DNA from: an uncultured Bacilli bacterium
Lineage (GTDB): Bacteria; Bacillota_I; Bacilli_A; RF39; UBA660
Assembly (NCBI GenBank): GCA_934167885.1
Contig: CAKPMB010000009.1
Span: 1 to 61,471 of the forward strand
DNA: 61,471 bases
Direction of reading: 5' to 3'
A program made the position numbers and the translations under genes. Shown one piece after another: positions 36,100-43,700 of the stretch (positions are counted from its first letter, which is position 1; each line of letters starts with the position of its first letter). The notes below the pieces were generated by a model that did not search any database, had not been told where the DNA came from, and saw only the letters and a program-made list of their open reading frames with translations.

Positions 36100-36369
36100 A
36101 TGGATGGTATATCATTTAACCCAACGGCTATAACTGAGTTTGCATCTAAAACTAGAGAATATAAAAATGAAGTTGGAGAAAAATGTGCAGAAATTAAAAA
36201 CCAAATGGGTATAATTAAATCTAATTGGTCTGGTAAAATTTTTGAAGAAGGTGCTAAAGTTGATTTTGAAAAAATAAATAATTGCTTAGAAACAATACAA
36301 GCAAGTATGAATAGTGTAGATCAACTAATTAGTGATGTTTCTGAAAAATTTAACCAAATTAAATACTAA
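36100..36369 (+). CDS. WXG100-family protein
   Basis: An 89-residue, all-helical protein with the ESAT-6/WXG100 layout: helix 1 (about residues 8-38), a turn with NWSGKIFEEGA where Trp43-Ser44-Gly45 is the W-X-G, and helix 2 (about 50-86). Such proteins are secreted as dimers by type VII systems and often escort larger substrates. No YxxxD/E export tag is obvious at the C-terminus (KFNQIKY). Strong AGGAGG and a near-consensus promoter suggest high expression. It is divergent from the B2-A2 pair and followed after 14 bp by a second small WXG-like gene. Confidence 0.85.
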   Translation: MDGISFNPTAITEFASKTREYKNEVGEKCAEIKNQMGIIKSNWSGKIFEEGAKVDFEKINNCLETIQASMNSVDQLISDVSEKFNQIKY

Positions 36370-36383
36370 AAAGGAGGATTATA

Positions 36384-36728
36384 ATGGATAATGTTATTAA
36401 TACAGAAGTAGTTACTTCTGCTTGCAAAAGTATTGAAAATATTGCAAATGAACTAGCATCTAAAACGACAACTTATAGTGGTTGTGTTGATAACTCAAGT
36501 TCTGCTTGGTCAAGTTCTAATGCTGCTACTGTTAGAACAAAAGTTACAGAGATTCTTAATAATATTCAAGAAATTAAAAAAAGTATTGAAAGTGTTCAAA
36601 ATAGAATTCAAGTATTTGCTAAGAGTACTGAAAATATTGATAGCGCTTCATTTAATGGTGATGTTGCTGCTACTAATATTAGTGGATCTGTTAATAGTGG
36701 CCCAGGATTTACTCAAACACGTTTATAA
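36384..36728 (+). CDS. Second WXG100-like small protein
   Basis: 114 residues: helix 1 (about 8-36), a turn with SAWSSSNAAT (Trp42-Ser-Ser in place of W-X-G), helix 2 (about 48-85), and a glycine/serine-rich flexible tail (VAATNISGSVNSGPGF). AAGGAGG precedes the ATG. Size, helix-turn-helix plan and position beside the first WXG100 gene suggest an EsxA/EsxB-like heterodimer partner. The altered WXG and the tail are unusual. Confidence 0.7.
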   Translation: MDNVINTEVVTSACKSIENIANELASKTTTYSGCVDNSSSAWSSSNAATVRTKVTEILNNIQEIKKSIESVQNRIQVFAKSTENIDSASFNGDVAATNISGSVNSGPGFTQTRL

Positions 36729-36742
36729 GATAAAAATGAAAG

Positions 36743-36766
36743 GAATTTGCAAAAATTCTTTTTTTT
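36743..36766 (+). terminator. Weak terminator after the WXG-like genes
   Basis: GAATTT and AAATTC form a 6-bp stem with loop GCAA, followed by T8. Confidence 0.6.
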
Positions 36767-36839
36767 ACTATTTTAATATTATTATCTAAATTCATTAACC
36801 TTTTAAGTTTTTTACATATAATAAAATGATTGGAGGAAA

Positions 36840-37820
36840 ATGAAAAAAATAATTATTAAAATAGTTTTTATTTTATTAATATTCTTAATTGCTAGTTTTG
36901 CAATGTTTAATAAAAAAGAAACAACACTTAAGAAAGTAAAAGTAGCTGAAGTTGCTCATAGTATTTTCTATGCTCCACAATATGTAGCACTACATAACGG
37001 TTATTTTAAAGACTATGGCATTGATGCCGAAATAATTCTAACACCTGGTGCCGATAAAGTTATCGCTGCTGTTTTATCAGGTGACGTTGATATTGGTTTT
37101 TCAGGATCAGAAGCAACTATTTACGTTTATAATCAAGGAGAAAAAGATTATTTAAAAACATTCGCACAATTAACCCAAAAAGATGGTAGTTTTATCGTTT
37201 CACGTAAGAAAATTGATAATTGGAGTTTAAAAGATTTAAAAGATAAATATATTATTGGTGGTCGTATTGGTGGTATGCCTGAAATGACACTTGAATATAT
37301 CTTAACAAAAAATGGCATTGATCCTAAAAAAGACGTAACCATTGATACGTCTATAGCTTTCGCTTCAATGCAAGGAGCCTTTATTGGAGGAACGGGCGAC
37401 TATGTGTCACTATTTGAACCAAATGCAACCAATGTTGAAAAGCAAGGTTTAGGTTACATTGTAGCATCTCTTGGTGAATTAGGAGGTGTCATTCCATACA
37501 CTTCATATAGTGCTAGAAATAGTTATATAGAAAATAACAAAGACATTATAACTAATTGGAACAAAGCTATTCAAAAAGGATTAGACTATGTTCATGAACA
37601 TGATGCTAAAGATATTGCCAATATTATTATTAAAGAATTTCCAGATACAGATATTAATGACTTAATAACAGTTATTAATCGCTACAAAGAAAACGATACA
37701 TGGCCTAAAACAACGACATTTACCGAAGAATCTTTTAATCACATGCAAGACATTATGGAAAATGCTAAACAATTAGATAAACGTGTTAGTTACAATGATT
37801 TAATTTATAAATTAAAATAA
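36840..37820 (+). CDS. ABC transporter substrate-binding protein, NMT1/SsuA (NitT/TauT) type
   Basis: 326 residues. A membrane helix at the N-terminus (KKIIIKIVFILLIFLIASFAMF) has no lipobox Cys, so it is probably an anchored rather than lipid-modified protein. The mature domain is typical: KVKVAEVAHSIFYAPQYVALHNGYFKDYGIDAEI, GADKVIAAVLSGDVDIGFSG, GGRIGGMPEMTLEYIL and VSLFEPNATNVEKQG. The family carries thiamine precursors, riboflavin, sulfonates, nitrate or similar; the solute here is unknown. The matching ATPase and permease genes are likely those at 48974-50507, since none is adjacent. TATAAT at 36817-36822 and GGAGG precede the start; a terminator follows. Confidence 0.85.
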   Translation: MKKIIIKIVFILLIFLIASFAMFNKKETTLKKVKVAEVAHSIFYAPQYVALHNGYFKDYGIDAEIILTPGADKVIAAVLSGDVDIGFSGSEATIYVYNQGEKDYLKTFAQLTQKDGSFIVSRKKIDNWSLKDLKDKYIIGGRIGGMPEMTLEYILTKNGIDPKKDVTIDTSIAFASMQGAFIGGTGDYVSLFEPNATNVEKQGLGYIVASLGELGGVIPYTSYSARNSYIENNKDIITNWNKAIQKGLDYVHEHDAKDIANIIIKEFPDTDINDLITVINRYKENDTWPKTTTFTEESFNHMQDIMENAKQLDKRVSYNDLIYKLK

Positions 37821-37833
37821 ATAAAGTTAAGAA

Positions 37834-37873
37834 AAGCAGAAACTGAAATTTAAGTGTTTCTGCTTAATTTTTT
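37834..37873 (+). terminator. Terminator of the binding-protein gene
   Basis: AAGCAGAAAC (37834-37843) pairs with GTTTCTGCTT (37856-37865), a perfect 10-bp stem, followed by a T-rich tract. Its 3' half belongs to a 44-bp direct repeat that occurs again at 38964. Confidence 0.88.
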
Positions 37874-37893
37874 ATATAAGCAATTTTTAAAAT
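37850..37893. repeat. 44-bp direct repeat, left copy
   Basis: The stretch from TTAAGTGTTTCTGCTTAATT to TTTTTAAAAT is repeated at 38964-39007 with one difference (C or T in ATAAGYAATT). It includes the 3' arm and T tract of the binding-protein terminator. The two copies bracket one gene (37958-38800). Confidence 0.9.
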
Positions 37894-37957
37894 CACACTT
37901 GAGTTAGAATTCAACTAAGTTTTAAATAAATTTTTTTACTATTTACTACAAGTTCAA

Positions 37958-38800
37958 TTAACTATTAAAGACCTCTTTTCTTAGTCTTTCAAATGGCTCT
38001 AATAAATTATCTAATTCTAATAATCTTATAGCAATTAAAACCAAATTATATGTTTCATCATACCATTTTAGTAATTCTATATCATTGAGATCAGAAATAT
38101 ATTTCTCTTTTTTATTTCCATCCTTATTATTATGCCTAATATTTAATTTATTGAATACCATAAATAAATCGCTTTCAAGTTTTGAATTTATTTTCCTTAA
38201 TGCTGTCCTTTTTGGCTCTAAAAATTTTGCAAGTTCAAATAATATTTTTTGTTTATCATTTATATTATTTGATATTTTAAAATCATTATAATTTATTATT
38301 AAACTTTCTATATTTTTATTATCAATTATAGTGGCTGTATTTATTGCATCAGTGTTATTTTTTATTAAAATCACTTTATATTCTTCTTCAATATGAGTGT
38401 TGTATCCTAACTCTTGCAGTATATATGATATATTTCCAACAAGCATAGAATCTTCTATTTCGGCAATATAAAGTCCACAGTAACTACAATTATTTGTTTG
38501 CATGAAACATAAAAATTTTCTTATACCCAATATTAACTCACACAAATACAAACAGTCATTTATAGGGTTTTTGCCATAATTTGTTTCTGTTTCTAATTCT
38601 TTCATTATTTCATACAAACTACATTTTGTCCCTCTATATTTCCACTTGGTAATAAAATGATTAAAAACTTCCACATACGTATAATTTCCATGATAATTAA
38701 GATTTATAAATTTTTCTTCTAAGAACATTTTTTTAATTTTTCTATATTCATTTTTATAGTTTATTTTTTTATTTAATATATCATAAATGCTTTTACTCAT
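37958..38800 (-). CDS. Protein of unknown function within direct repeats
   Basis: About 280 residues, soluble, rich in Lys, Asn and Ile. No family recognised. A Cys pair (NNCSYCGLY) might bind metal or be structural; the C-terminal half is helical (ELAKFLEPKRTALRKINSKLES, WYDETYNLVLIAIRLLELDNLLEPFERL). Start: ATG at 38800 has GGTGA at a normal distance; GTG at 38812 is an upstream alternative. It is a lone gene bracketed by 44-bp direct repeats and next to a RhuM-family gene, a setting typical of accessory or defence cargo; that role is inference. Confidence 0.6.
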   Translation of the reverse strand: MSKSIYDILNKKINYKNEYRKIKKMFLEEKFINLNYHGNYTYVEVFNHFITKWKYRGTKCSLYEIMKELETETNYGKNPINDCLYLCELILGIRKFLCFMQTNNCSYCGLYIAEIEDSMLVGNISYILQELGYNTHIEEEYKVILIKNNTDAINTATIIDNKNIESLIINYNDFKISNNINDKQKILFELAKFLEPKRTALRKINSKLESDLFMVFNKLNIRHNNKDGNKKEKYISDLNDIELLKWYDETYNLVLIAIRLLELDNLLEPFERLRKEVFNS

Positions 38801-38963
38801 CCTTGTCACCACATGATATTATACCATAAGAATCTACATTATCATAGTAAACAATCATATATTGTTAGCCAATATCAATGTAAAACTAATATCATACTTA
38901 TTAACTAATAATTTTAATCTAATTACTACATTTTTGTTATATCAATATGTTTATAAGTTGTAG

Positions 38964-39007
38964 TTAAGTGTTTCTGCTTAATTTTTTATATAAGTAATTT
39001 TTAAAAT
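38964..39007. repeat. 44-bp direct repeat, right copy
   Basis: Second copy of the repeat at 37850-37893, one mismatch. Here the 5' arm of the terminator hairpin is absent, so this copy is a half-terminator, as expected if it was produced by duplication or site-specific insertion. Confidence 0.9.
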
Positions 39008-39039
39008 ATTGCAATGGTGCATAATAATTATTTTAGATA

Positions 39040-40017
39040 TTATTTTTCTATTTCTTCAATTTCTTTATTTAAAATATCAAGATAATCTTGCTCTGCATCA
39101 GTTAAATGTGTTTGCATGTATTTATCATATTCTTCATGTGCCTTTTTTAAAGCTTGCTCATGAGATATGCTACCATTATCTTTTAAAATATCTTTCCTTG
39201 TCATCTTTAAGAAAGAATCCAACTCATCAATCCAATCTTGCATAGTCATTGGATGTCTATCTAAAGCATTAATTTCAGCCACATCTAAATATGCTGATAC
39301 CATTCTATTTAGAATATTTAATTCTTCTTGCGTTAAATAATTTTTAGCTATTTCTGTTTCACTTTTAGTTGGATAATTTTCTTTAAAATTAGTAAGGCCT
39401 AAATAATCCTTTTTAGAGTCTACTCTATAAAATATAACTTCAGCAGCAGTATTCCCATGTGTTGCATAATGCATTTTATTTTGAACTGTTTTAAAAAAGT
39501 TTATTGATAATTTATCATTAGGGTTATAATCAATACTTGTTGCATAAATATCCAATACCTTTCTCCAAAAAACTTTTTCTGAAGATCTAATGTCACGAAT
39601 TCTAGCAAGTAATTCTTCAAAATATGGACTTTCACCATTATTTTTTAATCTTTCATCATTTAAAGCAAAACCTTTAATCATATACTCTTTTAAAACTTTG
39701 GTGGCCCATATTCTAAATTCAGTAGCTTTCTTGGAATTAATTCTATAACCAACAGCGATAATGGCATCTAAATTATAATGTAAAACATTATATTTTTTAC
39801 CATCACTGGCAGTTGTCAAGAAATCCTTTACAACTGAATCTTTGTTAAGTTCATTTTCTTTAAATATATTATTCAAATGATAACTTATATTCTGCTTAGT
39901 TGTATCATAAAGATTTGCCATTACTTCCTGACTCATCCATATGTCTTCATTTTGAACATTAACATCTACTTTTACATTACCATCTTTTGATACATATATA
40001 ATCATATTATTTTTCAA
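39040..40017 (-). CDS. RhuM-family protein
   Basis: 325 residues matching the RhuM family (originally a Salmonella pathogenicity-island protein). Marks: NVKVDVNVQNEDIWMSQEVMANLYDTT, ISYHLNNIFKENEL, LHYNLDAIIAVGYRINSKKATEFRIWATKVLKEYMIKGF, and MHYATHGNTAAEVIFYRVDS in the C-terminal part. The N-terminal half resembles a phage Bro/KilA-type DNA-binding module. The biochemical role is not established; the genes are scattered in genomic islands and near restriction or toxin loci. The start is TTG (GGTGATATATTG), the only start matching the family's N-terminus. Confidence 0.9.
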   Translation of the reverse strand: MKNNMIIYVSKDGNVKVDVNVQNEDIWMSQEVMANLYDTTKQNISYHLNNIFKENELNKDSVVKDFLTTASDGKKYNVLHYNLDAIIAVGYRINSKKATEFRIWATKVLKEYMIKGFALNDERLKNNGESPYFEELLARIRDIRSSEKVFWRKVLDIYATSIDYNPNDKLSINFFKTVQNKMHYATHGNTAAEVIFYRVDSKKDYLGLTNFKENYPTKSETEIAKNYLTQEELNILNRMVSAYLDVAEINALDRHPMTMQDWIDELDSFLKMTRKDILKDNGSISHEQALKKAHEEYDKYMQTHLTDAEQDYLDILNKEIEEIEK

Positions 40018-40113
40018 TATATCACCATCTTTCTTTCAATAAATTTTTTGTTAATTCAATTATATCAAAAAGGTCAATTTATTTGGCAACATTAACAATA
40101 TTTATAAATTAAA

Positions 40114-40193
40114 ATAACTTAAGTTAAATTATAATATATGAACTAAGTTTTCTAAACATAAAAACTTAATTCATTTGAATTAACTCAAGTTAT
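40114..40193. repeat. 80-bp nested imperfect palindrome
   Basis: The outer arms ATAACTTAAGTTAA and TTAACTCAAGTTAT pair with one mismatch; inside them TGAACTAAGTTTT and AAAACTTAATTCA also pair with one mismatch. The structure overlaps the stop codon of the 43-aa ORF and could act as a terminator on the minus strand, where T-rich sequence follows. A degenerate MITE is another reading. Confidence 0.55.
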
Positions 40194-40321
40194 TTTTCAT
40201 TTTCACTAACATTTTCAATGCTGTCATCTATAGTGATTGTTGCAATACGATCACTGATAATTTTAGAAAAAGTTATTAGTAAAATTATCATTAAACATAA
40301 TATTAAAAAAAACCTTCTCAT
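40190..40321 (-). CDS. Small membrane peptide (43 aa)
   Basis: A 43-codon frame with GGTGAT upstream of ATG: a basic tip (MRRFF), one membrane helix (LILCLMIILLITF) and an acidic tail ending VSENEK. No family recognised. It lies between the RhuM gene and the 80-aa membrane protein gene on the same strand. Start signal and amphipathic design support translation. Confidence 0.45.
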   Translation of the reverse strand: MRRFFLILCLMIILLITFSKIISDRIATITIDDSIENVSENEK

Positions 40322-40383
40322 AACATCACCATTATGTAATATAGCAAAATATTATGAAATCAATATGTTTTTAATATGAAATA

Positions 40384-40626
40384 TTAATTTTTAAAAATAT
40401 TAGGCACTATTTCTTTAATAGTATCATCTATTTTATTGGGAATATAATTTGTTATATAATCATATGAATACCAAACACCATATGCTAGTAAAGCTAAAAG
40501 CAAAATATCAAAAATGATTTTTACACGTTTGAAAGCAGAACGTCGTCTTTCTTTCGCTTCTAAAATTTCAATACGTTTATTTAAAACTTTTATTTCCAAT
40601 TTAAGGTCTTTAATTTCATCATCCAT
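40384..40626 (-). CDS. Small coiled-coil membrane protein
   Basis: 80 residues: an N-terminal coiled coil (about 1-27, MDDEIKDLKLEIKVLNKRIE), a basic patch, one membrane helix (about 37-58, IFDILLLALLAYGVWYSYDYI) and an extracellular tail (PNKIDDTIKEIVPNIF). It starts one base after the phosphatidylserine decarboxylase stop, so it is almost certainly co-translated with it. Unknown function; perhaps a small accessory subunit of a membrane enzyme. Confidence 0.6.
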   Translation of the reverse strand: MDDEIKDLKLEIKVLNKRIEILEAKERRRSAFKRVKIIFDILLLALLAYGVWYSYDYITNYIPNKIDDTIKEIVPNIFKN

Positions 40627-40627
40627 A

Positions 40628-41479
40628 TTATTTTTTTATTCCTATTCCCTCACCATATTTAACTTTTGTTTCATTACCATTCTTAGAATTTTTTAAAATA
40701 TCTTTATCAAAATCAACAACATCGTTCTTTACAAAAAGTAAAATAGTTGAACCACCAAATTCAAAATATCCCTTCTCGTCGCCTCGCACAAAGTTCGTTA
40801 AATCATTATTAACAATTTTGCCAACCATTAAAGCTCCAACTTCTACTTGAATAACGTCATCAAAATTAGCAGTATGTAACACACACCATTCACGAGTGTT
40901 TTGATGAAAAACCTTTGTTTTATCATATGCAATTGGTTGCACAGTATGTAAAATACCATTTATATGTTCATACTTACTTCTATTTCCATTATCAATATAA
41001 CAATATCGATGATAATTTTGAACCGCTAACCTAAATATTAACAAATAACCATCAGCATAATCATTTAAATCATCGTTAATAATGGTATTAAGTGAATAAT
41101 CCGCACCTTTTACTTTAAAAACACTATCCTTATTTAATTTAACAATTAATAAATTACTATCACATGGACTTATAAAATGATTTTTATCGTCATCTACCAC
41201 TAAATATTTCTTTTTATACTTTCTAGTGAAAAATTTATTATAACTATTATAATTTATATCTTCATACTCATTCATATCAAAGGATGCACTTTTACTAATT
41301 GTTTTTTTCATAAAGCATGATAATGGTGTATTCATAAAACATCCTACTATTTTAGAAACAAACCGTAATGTTAACACTTTCAAAAGTATACGACCAAAAA
41401 CAGTATTATATAAAAATAAAACTGCTTTTGAATACTTAATTTCTTCACTTTTACCACTTTTTCTATCTATTACCTTCAT
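40628..41479 (-). CDS. psd: Phosphatidylserine decarboxylase
   Basis: About 283 residues. The enzyme makes phosphatidylethanolamine from phosphatidylserine and matures by self-cleavage to form a pyruvoyl group. The cleavage motif is seen as FEFGGSTILLF, with Gly-Ser-Thr at about residues 243-245. Other family blocks are FFTRKYKK, FISPCDSNLLI, FRLAVQNYHRYCYIDNG, EWCVLHTANFDDVIQVEVGALMVGKIVN and GDEKGYFEF. Start: the frame extends to 41539, but a promoter (41495-41523) places the transcript start inside it, and ATG at 41479 gives the usual family start MKVIDRKSGK with GGATGG before it. Confidence 0.9.
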   Translation of the reverse strand: MKVIDRKSGKSEEIKYSKAVLFLYNTVFGRILLKVLTLRFVSKIVGCFMNTPLSCFMKKTISKSASFDMNEYEDINYNSYNKFFTRKYKKKYLVVDDDKNHFISPCDSNLLIVKLNKDSVFKVKGADYSLNTIINDDLNDYADGYLLIFRLAVQNYHRYCYIDNGNRSKYEHINGILHTVQPIAYDKTKVFHQNTREWCVLHTANFDDVIQVEVGALMVGKIVNNDLTNFVRGDEKGYFEFGGSTILLFVKNDVVDFDKDILKNSKNGNETKVKYGEGIGIKK

Positions 41480-41494
41480 ATACCATCCATTAAT

Positions 41495-41523
41495 AGTATA
41501 CATATGTCCAATAATATTTTCAA
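41495..41523 (-). promoter_or_regulatory. Promoter of psd
   Basis: On the minus strand TTGAAA (41518-41523) and TATACT (41495-41500) are exactly 17 bp apart, giving a leader of only about 8-10 nt for ATG at 41479. Confidence 0.65.
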
Positions 41524-41541
41524 GAAAATATATACTCAAAC

Positions 41542-41569
41542 AAAAAAAGTTCCATTTTAAATTGGAACT
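41542..41569 (-). terminator. Terminator between the lipid kinase gene and psd
   Basis: On the minus strand AGTTCCA and TGGAACT form a perfect 7-bp stem with an 8-nt loop, followed by a T-run. It separates the plsC/lipid-kinase unit from psd. Confidence 0.85.
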
Positions 41570-41597
41570 AATTTTATTAATTAAAAAGATTAAAACT

Positions 41598-42446
41598 TTA
41601 TTCTGTCACAACGTGATATTCCAAAACGTCATTTATTGTTTCACCATCTATTTGCAAAGGACATGGTATATCGAAAGAAACTTTTATATCATGACCTTCT
41701 AAAACTGTAATCATTTTATGATTTATATGTTCACCCTTAAATATTTTGGGGAATGTTAATAAAGTTTCTAACCTTGATGAAGCATTCATGATAACCAACG
41801 TTACCAAATGATTCTTATTCAATCGATATTGGTTAGGAGCAATCATCATGCCACCACCATAAAATCGACCATTCATCGTAGGCACTAACCATGCATCCTT
41901 AAATTCATAATATTTACCATCAACCCATACTTTAGCATTACGAGGTTTAAATTTAAATAAAAGACCTTTAATAGCAATTTTAGTATAATTAACAGGCTTG
42001 GATGTTCTTTCACGTATTAAGTCACCTTCCTCACAACAATAACCATCTATTCCATAACCAACATTATTTAAAAATTTATAATCTTTTCCTTTAACAGTTA
42101 CTGTTGGTAAATCTTTTAAATACTGATTTATTTCATAAGGTATTTTAACTTTATTACCAATATCATTATGAAAATCATTACCACTACCTGTTGCATAATA
42201 CAAAATAACATTATCGTATTTAATATTATTTGTATGATTTATAAAATAATTAAGAGTGCCATCACCACCACAAATTATAATATCTTCATGATATTTTTTG
42301 AAAAACTTCTTAAAGTCCTCAACTAAAGGCATACTTTCATAAATTAATTCAACATCACTATCATAAATATTCTCTAAGGTTTTGGCATATTCTAATCCAT
42401 TATTGTTAGCTGAATATGGATTATACAAAATTACATACTTCTTCAC
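41598..42446 (-). CDS. Diacylglycerol kinase family lipid kinase (YegS/DgkB-like)
   Basis: 282 residues with GTG start and AAAGG upstream. Motifs: ILYNPYSANNNGLEYAK at the N-terminus; the catalytic glycine loop DIIICGGDGTLNYFIN (about residues 55-70); YYATGSGNDFHNDIG with the conserved GTGND-like block; FYGGGMMIAPNQYRLN; and LQIDGETI at the end. It phosphorylates a lipid, probably diacylglycerol to phosphatidic acid, feeding phospholipid synthesis with the neighbouring PlsC and Psd. It ends in a terminator. Confidence 0.88.
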   Translation of the reverse strand: MKKYVILYNPYSANNNGLEYAKTLENIYDSDVELIYESMPLVEDFKKFFKKYHEDIIICGGDGTLNYFINHTNNIKYDNVILYYATGSGNDFHNDIGNKVKIPYEINQYLKDLPTVTVKGKDYKFLNNVGYGIDGYCCEEGDLIRERTSKPVNYTKIAIKGLLFKFKPRNAKVWVDGKYYEFKDAWLVPTMNGRFYGGGMMIAPNQYRLNKNHLVTLVIMNASSRLETLLTFPKIFKGEHINHKMITVLEGHDIKVSFDIPCPLQIDGETINDVLEYHVVTE

Positions 42447-42465
42447 TACTATACATCCTTTACAA

Positions 42466-43029
42466 CTATTTCATTAACTTTAATATTTTCTCTTTAAGAC
42501 GTTCATTTGCTAGAGTTAAATCTTCATCTTGCGATACTCTAAAAGGTTTTCCATATCTTATTACCAAATTATGACTTATAAAACGATAATCACCACTAAT
42601 AGCGGCTGGCACTATATATGCACCCGTTTCTTGCGCTATTTTGACAGTGCCATATTTAAACGGTAATAACTTATTCTCTTTCTTATTTCTAGTTCCTTCC
42701 GGAAATATTCCCAAAACCCCACCATTATTTAAAAGATCAATCGCTAAAGATACGGCCTCTTTGTTAGAAACATTAGACTTTACTTTAATACATCCCATCC
42801 ACTTAAAAAAGGGATTCTTTTCATAATATTTGTCTTTAGCCATATAATGAATCACCCTTTTAGTCGAAACAACCGATGCACATGGATCTAGTTTATGTCG
42901 ATGATTACAAGCGATTATTACTGGGCCATCTTCTTTAATGTTTTCACTCCCTATTATTTTAGGATTAAACCATAATTTATAAAACCACCCACATAAAAAT
43001 CTAACCATTCGATAAAAAATACTACCCAT
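42466..43029 (-). CDS. plsC: 1-acyl-sn-glycerol-3-phosphate acyltransferase
   Basis: About 187 residues, standard PlsC length. The catalytic NHRHKLDPC (H-x4-D) and the substrate-binding FPEGTRNK are present, with VIHYMAKDKYYEKNPFFKWMG and VPAAISG between and after them. It acylates lysophosphatidic acid to phosphatidic acid at the membrane; an N-terminal hydrophobic stretch (FYRMVRFLCGWFYKLWF) would anchor it. ATG at 43029 has AAGG six bases upstream and is preferred to ATG at 43035. It is 19 bp before the lipid kinase gene. Confidence 0.92.
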   Translation of the reverse strand: MGSIFYRMVRFLCGWFYKLWFNPKIIGSENIKEDGPVIIACNHRHKLDPCASVVSTKRVIHYMAKDKYYEKNPFFKWMGCIKVKSNVSNKEAVSLAIDLLNNGGVLGIFPEGTRNKKENKLLPFKYGTVKIAQETGAYIVPAAISGDYRFISHNLVIRYGKPFRVSQDEDLTLANERLKEKILKLMK

Positions 43030-43050
43030 ACACATCCTTATAAATTAATA

Positions 43051-43629
43051 TTATTTAATAGAAATTAATAAACCATCTTTAATATTCTTATAAATTTTAT
43101 TAACATTAATCTTAAAAATAATCATATCTACAATATCTGATATTGAATAAATAATTAATAATATACCAACAAATGAAGCGATATAATTAGCGCCATCCAA
43201 TGGATTAAAAATAAATATAATACCACATACAATTGATAAAATTGACATTATAAATGATAATATTCTAATACTTAATTTATAATCACTTAAATAATATGTC
43301 CATCTACCTTTAACAAAACCACTAACAATAAACCATATTCCTAAGAAAATAGGAATTAATGATGTTAAAGCATTAGGATATTTTAGTAAGATTAAACCTA
43401 ATAAGAAGAACATTATACCAAGTAATGAGAAATCAAATAACATTCCCACATTGTAACGAATATCTTCAATAATTAAGAATAATCCAAATAAAGATATAAT
43501 TATGGCAATACTATAAGAGAATACTTTTAAAGACATTGTTGGATATATAAAGATACCAATCCCCAATAACATTAATAATGCTGAAATCACAATTGATGAA
43601 TTAATATACTTATTTAATTTACCTATCAT
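43051..43629 (-). CDS. DUF308/HdeD-family membrane protein
   Basis: About 192 residues with six membrane helices arranged as three similar pairs, each with a short G-I-F/L-x-x-x-P pattern (LLGIGIFIYPTMSLKVFSY, FFLLGLILLKYPNALTSL, VCGIIFIFNPLDGANYI). This threefold design marks DUF308/HdeD proteins, whose role outside acid resistance is unknown. ATG at 43629 has AGAAGG seven bases upstream; the ATG at 43635 is too close. It leads the plsC unit. Confidence 0.82.
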   Translation of the reverse strand: MIGKLNKYINSSIVISALLMLLGIGIFIYPTMSLKVFSYSIAIIISLFGLFLIIEDIRYNVGMLFDFSLLGIMFFLLGLILLKYPNALTSLIPIFLGIWFIVSGFVKGRWTYYLSDYKLSIRILSFIMSILSIVCGIIFIFNPLDGANYIASFVGILLIIYSISDIVDMIIFKINVNKIYKNIKDGLLISIK

Positions 43630-43700
43630 TTCCATACCTTCTTTCTATAATAAATATACTATACATATATTTTACCATTTATTAGTTAAATTAACCACTC

